From Rubrivivax sp. A210 (GTDB lineage: Bacteria > Pseudomonadota > Gammaproteobacteria > Burkholderiales > Burkholderiaceae_C), in contig NZ_CAJGBN010000071.1 in NCBI RefSeq assembly GCF_904426505.1, positions 124,001 to 188,000 of the forward strand: a stretch of 64,000 bases of DNA, in the 5' to 3' direction. The translations under genes and the position numbers were made by a program. How positions within the stretch are numbered: position 1 is the first letter of the stretch; the number at the start of each line of letters is the position of its first letter. The notes under the pieces are model-generated. The model ran no database searches. It had not been told where the DNA came from and saw nothing but the letters and a program-made list of their open reading frames with translations. This document shows, in pieces, positions 28,449 through 36,814 of the stretch.

Positions 28449-28925
28449 TCAGGTGCCGGCGCGCCGGGCCTCGGGCAGGTACATGTCCAGCAATTGCACG
28501 CGCGTGGCGCGCAGGCGCTCGGACACCACGCCCATCAGGCGCAGCATGAAAGCCATGCCGAACTCGGGATCGGCCTTGAAGGCGGCGAGCAGTTGCTCGC
28601 CCTCGAAGGCCAGGGCCGTGACCGGGGCCAGCGCGCGGGCCTGGAAGTGCTTGCCGGCGTTGGGCAGCACGGCCGACCAGTCGAGTTCGTCGCCGGCAAA
28701 GAGGGTCTGCACGCGCAGCACGGTGCCGGGCATCTCCAGCTCCAGCGCCACCATGCCCTCGCCCAGCAGGTAGAACACCGAATAGGCGTCGCCCTCGTGG
28801 AAGATGATCTGGCCGCCATCGAAATGAACCTGCTTGGCCAGGGCCGCCAGACGCTCGGCGTGTTCGCTGCGGAAGCCGGCGACAAAGGGGTGCTTCTGGA
28901 GCACGGGCAAGAGGGACTCGGACAT
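28449..28925 (-). CDS. Stand-alone cyclic-nucleotide-binding-domain protein
   Basis: The 158-residue product is almost entirely one Crp/Fnr-type cNMP-binding beta-roll: GGQIIFHEGDAYSVFYLLGEGMVAL (residues ~36-60), FAGDELDWSAVLP, then a helical tail. There is no helix-turn-helix domain, so it cannot bind DNA as Crp or Fnr do. The loop that would hold the phosphate of cAMP is degenerate (GDELDWSAVLPNAGKHFQARA rather than GE-x-A), so a different ligand or none is possible. It probably acts by protein contact. It is divergent from the nfn-kor operon and has its own FNR-like promoter. The role is unknown. Confidence 0.85.
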   Translation of the reverse strand: MSESLLPVLQKHPFVAGFRSEHAERLAALAKQVHFDGGQIIFHEGDAYSVFYLLGEGMVALELEMPGTVLRVQTLFAGDELDWSAVLPNAGKHFQARALAPVTALAFEGEQLLAAFKADPEFGMAFMLRLMGVVSERLRATRVQLLDMYLPEARRAGT

Positions 28926-28993
28926 GCTTTCTCCTCGGCGGGCCGCAGGTGTACGGCCCCATCCCGCCGGCCGTGCCGGCGTTTCGTGCCGCG

Positions 28994-29034
28994 ATTCTGC
29001 GCCGCGCTACCGCGCCCCCGTTGACCTTGCTCAA
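28994..29034 (-). promoter_or_regulatory. FNR/ANR-like promoter of the cNMP-domain gene
   Basis: On the minus strand, TTGAGCAAGGTCAA (29034 to 29021) is a near-palindromic FNR-type box. CAGAAT (28999 to 28994) follows after 21 bp as the -10, with a predicted start near 28986, about 60 bp before the ATG. Confidence 0.6.
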
Positions 29035-29077
29035 GAGCGGGACGAGGCCTGGGCGATGCGGTGCCACCGCCCCGGAT

Positions 29078-29091
29078 TTCATCTGGATCAA
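29078..29091. promoter_or_regulatory. Additional FNR-like box in the divergent region
   Basis: TTCATCTGGATCAA matches the FNR consensus at 9 of 10 positions and lies between the two divergent promoter boxes, 57 bp from one centre and 61 bp from the other. No -10-like hexamer sits at 21-22 bp in either direction, so it would act as an auxiliary site rather than as a promoter of its own. Confidence 0.5.
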
Positions 29092-29138
29092 GGGCGACGC
29101 AATGACGCACCGGCCCGCCCTGCGCCCCCGGTTCGCGC

Positions 29139-29179
29139 TTGATCTAACGCAAGCGCCACAAGGGGCACGCCGCTACTCT
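29139..29179 (+). promoter_or_regulatory. FNR/ANR-like promoter of the nfn-kor operon
   Basis: TTGATCTAACGCAA (29139-29152) carries a perfect left half-site. TACTCT (29174-29179) follows after 21 bp as the -10, giving a predicted start near 29187, about 80 bp before the first ATG. The same layout recurs before omcA, usp, the CBS gene and the corrinoid operon. Confidence 0.68.
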
Positions 29180-29267
29180 GGCCGCCGATCACACATCGTG
29201 CGGCCAAGGCCCCGGTGACCCCTCAAGAGGCCACGCCGGCGCAGCGCCGCCACGCAAGGGGACATGC

Positions 29268-30134
29268 ATGGCTGAATTCGAGATCGTCGCACGCGCCGAT
29301 TTTTCCGACGTCACCTACCTGCTTGAGGTGCGCCACCCGCAGATGGCCCGCGCAGCCCGGCCCGGGCAGTTCGTGATCGTGATGGAGCACGAACACGGCG
29401 AGCGCATCCCGCTCACCATCGCCGACTTCGACGCCGCCAAGGGCACCATCACCCTGGTCATCCAGGCGGTCGGCAAGACCACCAAGGAGATGCAGCAGAA
29501 CTGCCGCGTCGGCACCCATCTGCACGCCCTGGTGGGCCCGATGGGCATCCCCAGCCACATCGGCAAGGCGAAGAAGGTGGTCTGCGTCGGCGGCGGCCTG
29601 GGCGTGGCGCCCATCTACCCGCAGGCCCGCGCCTACAAGGACAGCGGCGCCTACGTCATCGGGGTGCTGGGCTTTCGCAACAAGGGCCTGATGTTCTGGG
29701 AAGACAAGTTCCGCGCCTGCTGCGACGAGCTCATCGTCTGCACCGACGACGGTTCGGCCGGCATCAAGGGCCTGGTCACCGAAGGCATCAAGCAGGCCGT
29801 CTCGGCCCATGCCGACATCGACGAGGTGGTGGCCATAGGCCCGCCCATCATGATGAAGGGCTGCAGCGACACCACCCGCCCCTTCGGCATCAAGACCATG
29901 GTGAGCCTGAACCCGGTGATGGTGGACGGCACCGGCATGTGCGGCGGCTGCCGCGTGAAGATCGGCGACGGCATCAAGTTCGCCTGCGTCGACGGCCCCG
30001 ACTTCGACGGCCACCAGGTCGATTTCGATGACCTGATGGCGCGCCTGGGCCGCTACAAGCCCACCGAGAAGGCGGCGCTGCAGGCCTGGCAAGACAGCTG
30101 CCGCCTGCGCGGCGGCGCTGGCCACGAACACTGA
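29268..30134 (+). CDS. Ferredoxin-NADP reductase-like subunit, NfnA/SudB type
   Basis: Small flavoprotein subunit of an NfnAB-type NADH-dependent ferredoxin:NADP oxidoreductase, also known as sulfide dehydrogenase SudB. The 288-residue product has a ferredoxin-reductase FAD domain (RPGQFVIVMEHEHGERIPLTIAD), an NAD-binding domain (CVGGGLGVAPIYPQARAYK) and a C-terminal [2Fe-2S] site with Cys in GTGMCGGCRVK and FACVDGPDFDGH. A Rossmann-type GPPIMMK precedes the cluster. It is followed 15 bp on by the large subunit and then by korAB, so it likely moves electrons between the kor ferredoxin pool and pyridine nucleotides. Whether it truly bifurcates is not visible from sequence. Confidence 0.88.
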   Translation: MAEFEIVARADFSDVTYLLEVRHPQMARAARPGQFVIVMEHEHGERIPLTIADFDAAKGTITLVIQAVGKTTKEMQQNCRVGTHLHALVGPMGIPSHIGKAKKVVCVGGGLGVAPIYPQARAYKDSGAYVIGVLGFRNKGLMFWEDKFRACCDELIVCTDDGSAGIKGLVTEGIKQAVSAHADIDEVVAIGPPIMMKGCSDTTRPFGIKTMVSLNPVMVDGTGMCGGCRVKIGDGIKFACVDGPDFDGHQVDFDDLMARLGRYKPTEKAALQAWQDSCRLRGGAGHEH

Positions 30135-30149
30135 GCGAGGCGCACGACC

Positions 30150-31655
30150 ATGGCCAAGAAGAAGACCATCCGCAGCATCCCGCAAGACCGCACGCCCATG
30201 CCCGAGCAGGCACCGGAGGCGCGCGTCAAGAACTTCGACGAGGTGGCCTGCGGCTACCGCCTGGAAGACGCCCTCGTGGAGTCCGAGCGCTGCCTCGACT
30301 GCGCCGACCAGCCCTGCGTGCGCGGCTGCCCGGTGGGCATCGACATCCCGGCCTTCATCAAGAAGATCGCCGACAAGAACTTCCACGGCGCCTACGACGT
30401 CATCACCGACACCAACCTGCTGCCCAGCGTCTGCGGCCGCGTCTGCCCGCAGGAGAACCAGTGCGAGGGCGTGTGTACGGTGGGCGAGAGCCTGGAGCCG
30501 GTGGCCATCGGCCGGCTCGAGCGCTTCGTCGGCGACATGGCCATCGCCGAGGGCTGGACCAACATCCCCTACATCGAGCGGCAGCGCTTCAAGATCGGCA
30601 TCGTCGGCTCGGGCCCGGCCGGCATGGCCTGCGCCGCCGACATGGCCAAGGCCGGCTGCGACGTGACGGTCTACGAGGCCTTCCATGAGCCCGGCGGCGT
30701 GCTCAAGTACGGCATTCCCGATTTCCGCCTGCCCAACAGCGTGGTCGACGTCGAGATCGGCAAGCTGCGCCAGCTGGGCATCAAGTTCGAGAACAACACG
30801 CTCGTGGGCCGTCTCTTCACGATCGAGCAGATGCTCTCCGAGATGGGCTTCCACGCCGTCTTCGTCGGCACCGGCGCCGGCTATCCCAGCTTCATGGGCA
30901 TCCCCGGTGAATCGCTGGGCGGCGTGCTCTCGGCCAACGAGTGGCTGACGCGCTGCAACCTGATGCGCGGGCGCGATTTCCCCAGCTTCGACACCCCGCT
31001 GCAGCCGGGCAAGCGCGTCGCCGTCATCGGCGCCGGCAACACCGCGATGGACGCCATGCGCGTGTCGCTGCGGGTGGGCGCCGAGAAGGTCTATTGCGTC
31101 TACCGCCGCAGCGCCGCCGAGGCGCCGGCGCGGGCCGAGGAGATCCACCACGCGCAGCAGGAAGGCATCGAGTTCCTCTGGCTCACCAGCCCGCTCGAAC
31201 TGCTGGGCGACGACAGCAAGAACGTGCGCGCGATGCGCTGCGAGCGCATGGAGCTTGGCGAGCCCGACGCCTCGGGCCGGCGCAAGCCGGTGCCGGTGGC
31301 CGGCAGCGAATTCGAGCTCGAGACCGACATGGTGGTGTTCGCCATCGGCACCAATGCCAACCCCATCCTGGGCCAGACCTCGGGGCTCAAGCTCAACAAG
31401 CGCGGCTACATCGCGACCGACGAGAACCTCGCCACCTCGATGGCCGGCGTCTATGCCGGCGGCGACATCGTCACCGGCGCCGCCACCGTGATCATGGCCA
31501 TGGGCGCCGGCCGCAAGGCGGCGCGCGGCATGAAGGCCTTCCTCGGCCTGCGCGACACCGCGGCCGTCTACACGCCGGCCGCCGCCGACGACCCCGTGGC
31601 CCGGATCTTCGGCATCGACCGCCGCGAACGCGGCTTTGCGCGGGTGCACCTGTAG
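30150..31655 (+). CDS. GltD-like large subunit, NfnB/SudA type
   Basis: Partner of the preceding gene. The 501-residue product resembles the glutamate synthase small subunit. Near the N-terminus are [4Fe-4S] cysteines (SERCLDCADQPCVRGCPVGIDIP, then CGRVCPQENQCEGVCTVG). The first dinucleotide fold is IGIVGSGPAGMACAADMA (FAD) and the second VAVIGAGNTAMDAMRVS (NADPH). The C-terminal FAD segment is GVYAGGDIVTGAATVIMAMGAGRKAA. No glutamine amidotransferase gene (gltB) is adjacent, which argues against glutamate synthesis and for the Nfn/Sud role. The ATG at 30150 follows the nfnA-like gene closely. Confidence 0.88.
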   Translation: MAKKKTIRSIPQDRTPMPEQAPEARVKNFDEVACGYRLEDALVESERCLDCADQPCVRGCPVGIDIPAFIKKIADKNFHGAYDVITDTNLLPSVCGRVCPQENQCEGVCTVGESLEPVAIGRLERFVGDMAIAEGWTNIPYIERQRFKIGIVGSGPAGMACAADMAKAGCDVTVYEAFHEPGGVLKYGIPDFRLPNSVVDVEIGKLRQLGIKFENNTLVGRLFTIEQMLSEMGFHAVFVGTGAGYPSFMGIPGESLGGVLSANEWLTRCNLMRGRDFPSFDTPLQPGKRVAVIGAGNTAMDAMRVSLRVGAEKVYCVYRRSAAEAPARAEEIHHAQQEGIEFLWLTSPLELLGDDSKNVRAMRCERMELGEPDASGRRKPVPVAGSEFELETDMVVFAIGTNANPILGQTSGLKLNKRGYIATDENLATSMAGVYAGGDIVTGAATVIMAMGAGRKAARGMKAFLGLRDTAAVYTPAAADDPVARIFGIDRRERGFARVHL

Positions 31656-31700
31656 CGCGATGCGCGCACCACACCCCGCCCGAGAACACTTGGAGACAGC

Positions 31701-33593
31701 ATGAACGACAGCAGCGTCCTCGAACGCCCGGCCGCGGCCCGCGCCGCCACCGTCCTGGCCGAGCACATCGTCGAGGTCATCAGCGATTCCGGCGAAGGCG
31801 CGCAGCGCTGCGGCCAGAGCCTGGCCGCCATCGCCGCGCGCATGGGCAACGGCATCTGGACGACCGAGATCATCCCGGCCGAGATCCAGCCGCCAGCGCG
31901 CAGCGTGGCCGGGGCCAGCGGCATCCGCATCCGCATGGGCACCAGCCGCGTCACCAATGGCGGCGACGACACCGACCTGGTGGTGGCCTTCAACGAGCAG
32001 GTGCTGATCGGCCGCGTGCAGGCCAAGGAGCTGAAGCCCGGCGCCACCATCCTGCTCGAGAGCATGTGGGCCAAGCACCGCGACCCGGCCGTGGTGGCCA
32101 GCTACAGGCAGACCGTGGACTCGCTGCGTGCCGACGGCTACGACGTGCACGAGGTGCCGCTGGAAGAGCGCTGCAAGGAACTGGTGAACGACCCGCGCAA
32201 GGGCAAGAACATGTTCGTTCTGGGCCTGCTGTGCAATCTGTACGGGCTGGATCCGCAGCTGGCGCGCGACCAGATCGCGCGCATCTTCGGCAAGAAGGAC
32301 GACAAGGTCATCAAGCAGAACGTCGCCCTCTACGAGGCCGGCGCCGCCTGGGGCGAGGCGAATCTGCCCTTCAAGTACCGCATCCCGGCGAACAAGTCCA
32401 CCGAGGCGCAGATCGTCATCAACGGCAATACCGCCGTCGCCCTGGGCGTGATGGCCGCCGGCATGGACATCTGCGCCATGTACCCCATCACGCCGGCCAC
32501 CTCGGCCTCGCACTACCTGAGCGAGGCCTTCGAGAAGGTGGGCGGCCTCGTGCACCAGGCCGAGGACGAGATCGCCGCCTGCGCCTTCGCGGTAGGTGCC
32601 AGCTACGCCGGCAAGTGCGCCGTCACCATCACCTCGGGCCCCGGCTATTCGCTCAAGCAGGAAGTCATCGGCCTGGCGGTGATGGCCGAGATCCCGCTCG
32701 TCATCGTCAACGTGCAGCGTGGCGGCCCCAGCACGGGGCAGCCGACCAAGGTGGAGCAGGGCGACCTGCTCAGCGCCATCTACGGCAGCCACGGCGACGC
32801 GCCCAAGGTGGTGCTGGCGCCCAACGGCATCGAGGACTGCTTCTACTCGATGATCACGGCGCGCAAGATCGCCGAGACCTTCGGCATGGTGGTGGTGGTG
32901 CTCTCCGACGCCAGCCTGTCCACGGCCCAGCAGCCCTTCGCAAGGCCGCAGTTCAGCGAGGACTGGTTGGCCCCGCCGGTCGACCAGACCCCGGTGCCCG
33001 CCGGCGGCAAGCCCTATGACTGGGATCCGATCACCGGCCTTTCGCGCCGCTTCCAGCCGGGCCAGCCCGGCGGCATGCACACGCTCACGGGCTTGGCGCA
33101 CGACCGCAACAGCAAGGTCGCCTACGACCCCGCCATCAACGAGGAAGGCCTGCGCATGCGCAGCCTGAAGCTGGCGGCGCTGCAGAAGACGCTGGCGCCG
33201 CCCACCGTCTTCGGCGGCAACGACGGCGACCTGCTGCTGGTGGGCTGGGGCAGCACCATGGGCGCCATCGAAGAAGCCGTGACCCGGCTGCGCGGCGAGG
33301 GCCTCGCGGTCAGCTCCATGCACCTGCGCTTCATCCAGCCGCTGCCCTCGGGCATCCGCGAGATCTTGAAGCGCTTCGCCAAGGTGATGACGATCGAGGG
33401 CAACTGGTCCGACAAGCCCGAAGACGAACTCATCGACGAAGACAACCGCCGCTATTCGGCGCTGGCGATGATGCTGCGCGCACGCTTCCTGGTCGACATC
33501 GACTGCTGGAGCGAGGCCCGTGGCCGCCCCATCAAGCCCGCCGACATCTGTGGCGTCGCGCGCAAGGCCCTGCAAGGAAAGGCGAAGTCATGA
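31701..33593 (+). CDS. korA: 2-oxoacid:ferredoxin oxidoreductase, fused gamma-alpha subunit (KorA)
   Basis: Oxidatively decarboxylates a 2-oxoacid, probably 2-oxoglutarate, to the acyl-CoA with reduction of ferredoxin, or runs in reverse for CO2 fixation. At 630 residues it carries the gamma domain first (about 1-200: SGEGAQRCGQSLAAIAARMGNG), then the alpha domain with the signature MYPITPATSASHYL near residue 260 and GGPSTGQPTKVEQGDLL near 345. The C-terminal domain (VGWGSTMGAIEEAVTRLRGEGLAVSSMHLRFIQPLP) is typical. The stop overlaps korB by four bases. Substrate assignment to 2-oxoglutarate is by family resemblance only. Confidence 0.93.
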   Translation: MNDSSVLERPAAARAATVLAEHIVEVISDSGEGAQRCGQSLAAIAARMGNGIWTTEIIPAEIQPPARSVAGASGIRIRMGTSRVTNGGDDTDLVVAFNEQVLIGRVQAKELKPGATILLESMWAKHRDPAVVASYRQTVDSLRADGYDVHEVPLEERCKELVNDPRKGKNMFVLGLLCNLYGLDPQLARDQIARIFGKKDDKVIKQNVALYEAGAAWGEANLPFKYRIPANKSTEAQIVINGNTAVALGVMAAGMDICAMYPITPATSASHYLSEAFEKVGGLVHQAEDEIAACAFAVGASYAGKCAVTITSGPGYSLKQEVIGLAVMAEIPLVIVNVQRGGPSTGQPTKVEQGDLLSAIYGSHGDAPKVVLAPNGIEDCFYSMITARKIAETFGMVVVVLSDASLSTAQQPFARPQFSEDWLAPPVDQTPVPAGGKPYDWDPITGLSRRFQPGQPGGMHTLTGLAHDRNSKVAYDPAINEEGLRMRSLKLAALQKTLAPPTVFGGNDGDLLLVGWGSTMGAIEEAVTRLRGEGLAVSSMHLRFIQPLPSGIREILKRFAKVMTIEGNWSDKPEDELIDEDNRRYSALAMMLRARFLVDIDCWSEARGRPIKPADICGVARKALQGKAKS

Positions 33594-34576
33594 GCCGCTC
33601 ATTGAACAGCTCCGTCATCAGGCTCCACGAGGAGCACCATGCACTGGAAGACTACCAGGGCGGTGTGCCGCGCTGGTGCAACGGCTGCGGCGACAACGCC
33701 ATCCTGGCCGCCATGCAGCGCCTGTGCAGCGACGAGAACCTGGCGCCGGAAAACACCGTCTTCGTATCGGGCATCGGTTGCAGCAGCCGCCTGCCGCACT
33801 ACATGAAGACCTATGGCTTCCACAGCCTGCACGGCCGCGCCTTCCCGGTGGCCGAGGGCATCAAGATGGCGCGGCCCGACCTCAATGTCTTCGTCAGCAC
33901 CGGCGACGGCGACTGCTGCAGCATCGGCGCGGCGCACTGGATCCACGCGCTGCGCTACAACATGAACATCACCGTGGTGCTGCACGACAACCATGTCTAC
34001 GGCCTCACCAAAAAGCAGGCCTCGCCGACCAGCCCGCGCGGCCTGAAGAGCAACACCACGCCCTATGGCGCCACGCTGGAGCCCATGAACCCGCTCACGG
34101 TGTCGCTGGGCGTGCAGGGTGCGTCCTTCATCGCCCAGGCCGTGGACTGGGTGCCCGAGGTGCTGTACGACATCCTCAAGGCCGCCTACCGCCACCGCGG
34201 CTTCAGCTTCGTGCGCGTGCTGCAACGCTGCCCCGAATTCATGCCCAAGGCCTTCGACCCCTGGCTGCACGATCCGCAGCGCACCCAGATCCTCACCCAC
34301 AAGGACGGCCTGCAGCTGAGCCCCAGCCTGTCCAGCGCCTACCGCAACCAGCTCGCCCACGACCCGGCCGACATCGACCGCGCACGCGAGATCGCGTCGA
34401 TGGACGACCCCATCCCCGTGGGCATCCTCTACCGCAACGCTGGCGCGCCCTGCTACGAAGACCTGCGCCACGCCGGCACCCTGCGCAGCCCGGCGGCCAT
34501 ACGCGCCGGCCTCGACCGTGAACTCGACAAGTTCACCTTCTGGCCCGAAGGCGCCGAAGCCGCGGCCGCCGACTGA
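33590..34576 (+). CDS. korB: 2-oxoacid:ferredoxin oxidoreductase, beta subunit (KorB)
   Basis: Thiamine diphosphate and [4Fe-4S]-binding subunit of the KorAB enzyme. The 328-residue product shows WCNGCGDNAILAAMQ (cluster Cys), SGIGCSSRLPHYM and the ThDP motif GDGDCCSIGAAHWIHALRYNMN ... HDNHVYGLTKKQASPTS. The ATG overlaps the korA stop. A 731-residue protein with a ferredoxin-like tail starts 14 bp downstream and may be the electron acceptor. Confidence 0.94.
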   Translation: MSRSLNSSVIRLHEEHHALEDYQGGVPRWCNGCGDNAILAAMQRLCSDENLAPENTVFVSGIGCSSRLPHYMKTYGFHSLHGRAFPVAEGIKMARPDLNVFVSTGDGDCCSIGAAHWIHALRYNMNITVVLHDNHVYGLTKKQASPTSPRGLKSNTTPYGATLEPMNPLTVSLGVQGASFIAQAVDWVPEVLYDILKAAYRHRGFSFVRVLQRCPEFMPKAFDPWLHDPQRTQILTHKDGLQLSPSLSSAYRNQLAHDPADIDRAREIASMDDPIPVGILYRNAGAPCYEDLRHAGTLRSPAAIRAGLDRELDKFTFWPEGAEAAAAD

Positions 34577-34590
34577 AGAAGACCGCCGCG

Positions 34591-36786
34591 ATGGACACGC
34601 AAGCCAAGCCGCAAGACCAGCTGGTCTTCCACCTCAGCGGCCGCCGCACCGGCGACGCCCTGACCGCGATCGACGGCCTCGATCTGCGCCCCGCCCTGCT
34701 CGCGCCCTACCGCGACATGGGCGCGCTGCGCCATGATTTCCCCCTCGTGCTGGCGGCCAGGCCGGCCAGCCAGGGCTATGCCCAGACGCTGGCCGACATG
34801 GTCGACGCGGTGCTCGCCGCGGTCGCGCCGCGCGGCATCGAAGGCGAACGCCTGCGCCGCCACGCGCTGCAGGTCGAGACCGAGGTGCGCCGCGCCGTCG
34901 ATGCCGGCGCCGAAGGCACACTGGCCGAGCTGTGGCGAGCCGCCGCGCTGCGCGTCGCCGAGGGCTCGGGCAGCCTCGACGAGACCCTGCAGCAGGTGCT
35001 CGAACTCACCGGCGGCGCGCTGCGCGGCGACGGCGCCGTGCTCGGATGCAATGCCGCGATGCCGGCCCAGTTGCTCACGCACGCCTGGCGCCACGCCCAG
35101 CGCGCCAAGGCCAAGCGCTTCCGCACCGATCTCGCGCGCCTGGTGCAAAAGCTCTCCGACATCCTGCGCGCCGCCTACAGCCATTCGCAGGCCGGCCGCG
35201 CGCCTCAGGCCCTGCGGGCTGCTGTCGGCGGCCCGCACCGCGACCAGTTCGATTTCTCGGCGCTGTCGCGCGTGGTTGGCAAGGGCGCGCCGCGCGACGA
35301 GCTGCCTGCCGCGCGCCGCGCCCGCCTGGTGCGCACCCTGGGCGTGCTCGAGGCCCAGCGCTTCTGGCCCCAGGACGACGACGAACCCGGCGCGGACGTG
35401 CTGGGCTTTGCCTTCGACAACTGCGACGCCGCCGCCAACGCCTTCCGCGAGCGGCTCGAAGATCTGACCCAGCTCGTCAAGGCCCTGGCCATCGCCGAGC
35501 TTGAAGTGCGCGGCGCCTATGTCGAGTCCGAGCACGCGGCCTTCTTCGACGCCTTCGACGCCCATGCCCTGACCACCGACGACCTGGCGCGCTTCCCCGA
35601 CTACCTGGTCTGCATCCCGCCCGAGCGCAGTGACGCGCCCGAAAACGCCAGCCTGCTGGAGATGCTGTCCTCCGGCCTGCCAGTCAAGGTGCTGGTACAG
35701 ACCGGCGACCTGCTCGAAGACTCGTCCATAGGCACGGGCCGCTTTGCCTTTGGCGTGCGCAGCGCACGCCTGGCCACCACGGCCATGGGCCTGGGCGGCA
35801 TGTTCGTGCTGCAAGCCGCCAGCAGCAGCCTGCACACCCAGCGCGAGCGCATCGCCCAGGGCCTGGCGGCTTCAGGCCCGGCGCTGTTCAGCGTCTATGC
35901 CGCCACCCGGCCCGAAGACCTGAGCCTGCCGCCCTACCTGGCCGGCGCGGTGGCCACGCATGCGCGCGCCTTCCCCAGCTTCTGCTACGACGCTGCGGCG
36001 GGCGGCAACTGGGCGAGCCGCTTCACACTGGCCGACAACCCCCAGCCCGATGCCGACTGGGCCGTCGAGACGCTGGAGTACGCCGACGACAAGCTGCAGC
36101 GCGTGCGCGAGCACATCGCCTTCACCTTTGCCGACTTCGCGCTGGCCGACCGCCGCCACGCCGGCCACTTCGCCCTCGTGCCGCGCAGCCACTGGGGCAG
36201 CGAGATGCTGCCGGCCGCCGACTGGCTGGCCCTGCCTGAGGCCGAGGCGGCGCAGCGCGTGCCCTATCTGCTGACGGTGGACGCGCAGGACAAGCTGCAG
36301 CGCGTCATCGTCGACGCGCGCCTGATGCAGGCCGCGCGCCGCTGCCAGCTGCTGTGGCGCCGCCTGCAGGAGCACGCCGGCATCAACGATTCGCATGCCG
36401 TGCGCCTGCTGGCCGAGCGTGAGGCCCAGGCTGTGGCAGCCGCTGCTGCGCCCGTGGCCGCAGCGCCCGCAGCGGCACCGGCAGCCAAGCCGGCCGCCGA
36501 CGCAGGCACCGCCGCCGAGGCCGCCCCCGCGCGCTCGCGCGACGAGGCCTGGATCGACACGCCGCGCTGCCCCAGCTGCAACGAATGCCAGCTCATCAAC
36601 GACCGCATGTTCGGCTACGACGAGCGCAAGCAGGCCTTCATCAAGGATCTGGCGGCCGGCAGCTACCGCCAGCTGGTCGAGGCGGCCGAGAGCTGCCAGG
36701 TCGCCATCATTCACCCCGGCAAGCCGCGCGACCCCAACGAGCCCGGGCTCGAGGAGTTGCTGGCGCGAGCCGAGCCCTTCCGCTGA
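34591..36786 (+). CDS. Large protein of unknown function with C-terminal ferredoxin-like [4Fe-4S] site
   Basis: Not a recognised enzyme. The first ~610 residues form a soluble, largely helical region with no obvious catalytic motif. One segment (DYLVCIPPERSDAPENASLLEMLSSGLPVKVLVQTGDLLED, about 335-375) reads like a Rossmann-like element. A long Ala/Pro linker (about 612-647) then joins a C-terminal domain with C660-x2-C663-x2-C666-x35-C702, the spacing of a single [4Fe-4S] ferredoxin. Its place 14 bp after korB suggests it is the docked electron acceptor or a regulatory scaffold for KorAB. No signal peptide or membrane helix is seen. Confidence 0.85.
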   Translation: MDTQAKPQDQLVFHLSGRRTGDALTAIDGLDLRPALLAPYRDMGALRHDFPLVLAARPASQGYAQTLADMVDAVLAAVAPRGIEGERLRRHALQVETEVRRAVDAGAEGTLAELWRAAALRVAEGSGSLDETLQQVLELTGGALRGDGAVLGCNAAMPAQLLTHAWRHAQRAKAKRFRTDLARLVQKLSDILRAAYSHSQAGRAPQALRAAVGGPHRDQFDFSALSRVVGKGAPRDELPAARRARLVRTLGVLEAQRFWPQDDDEPGADVLGFAFDNCDAAANAFRERLEDLTQLVKALAIAELEVRGAYVESEHAAFFDAFDAHALTTDDLARFPDYLVCIPPERSDAPENASLLEMLSSGLPVKVLVQTGDLLEDSSIGTGRFAFGVRSARLATTAMGLGGMFVLQAASSSLHTQRERIAQGLAASGPALFSVYAATRPEDLSLPPYLAGAVATHARAFPSFCYDAAAGGNWASRFTLADNPQPDADWAVETLEYADDKLQRVREHIAFTFADFALADRRHAGHFALVPRSHWGSEMLPAADWLALPEAEAAQRVPYLLTVDAQDKLQRVIVDARLMQAARRCQLLWRRLQEHAGINDSHAVRLLAEREAQAVAAAAAPVAAAPAAAPAAKPAADAGTAAEAAPARSRDEAWIDTPRCPSCNECQLINDRMFGYDERKQAFIKDLAAGSYRQLVEAAESCQVAIIHPGKPRDPNEPGLEELLARAEPFR

Positions 36787-36814
36787 GCATGGACGCGCCC
36801 GCGGCACGCGCTGA

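Noticed and set aside
29078..29091. The FNR-like box as a third promoter in the divergent region
   Set aside because: No -10-like hexamer lies 21-22 bp away on either strand, so it is listed only as an auxiliary site.
30150..31655. Annotation of the 501-residue protein as the glutamate synthase small subunit
   Set aside because: No gltB is adjacent, and it is preceded by an NfnA/SudB-like gene and followed by korAB, so an Nfn/Sud role fits better, although the domain itself is GltD-like.
29223..33575. A 1450-codon open frame on the minus strand
   Set aside because: It lies opposite the clearly real nfn and kor genes. High-GC genes leave long stop-free antisense frames, and its composition (rich in Ala, Gly, His, Val, Asp) is that of such a shadow.
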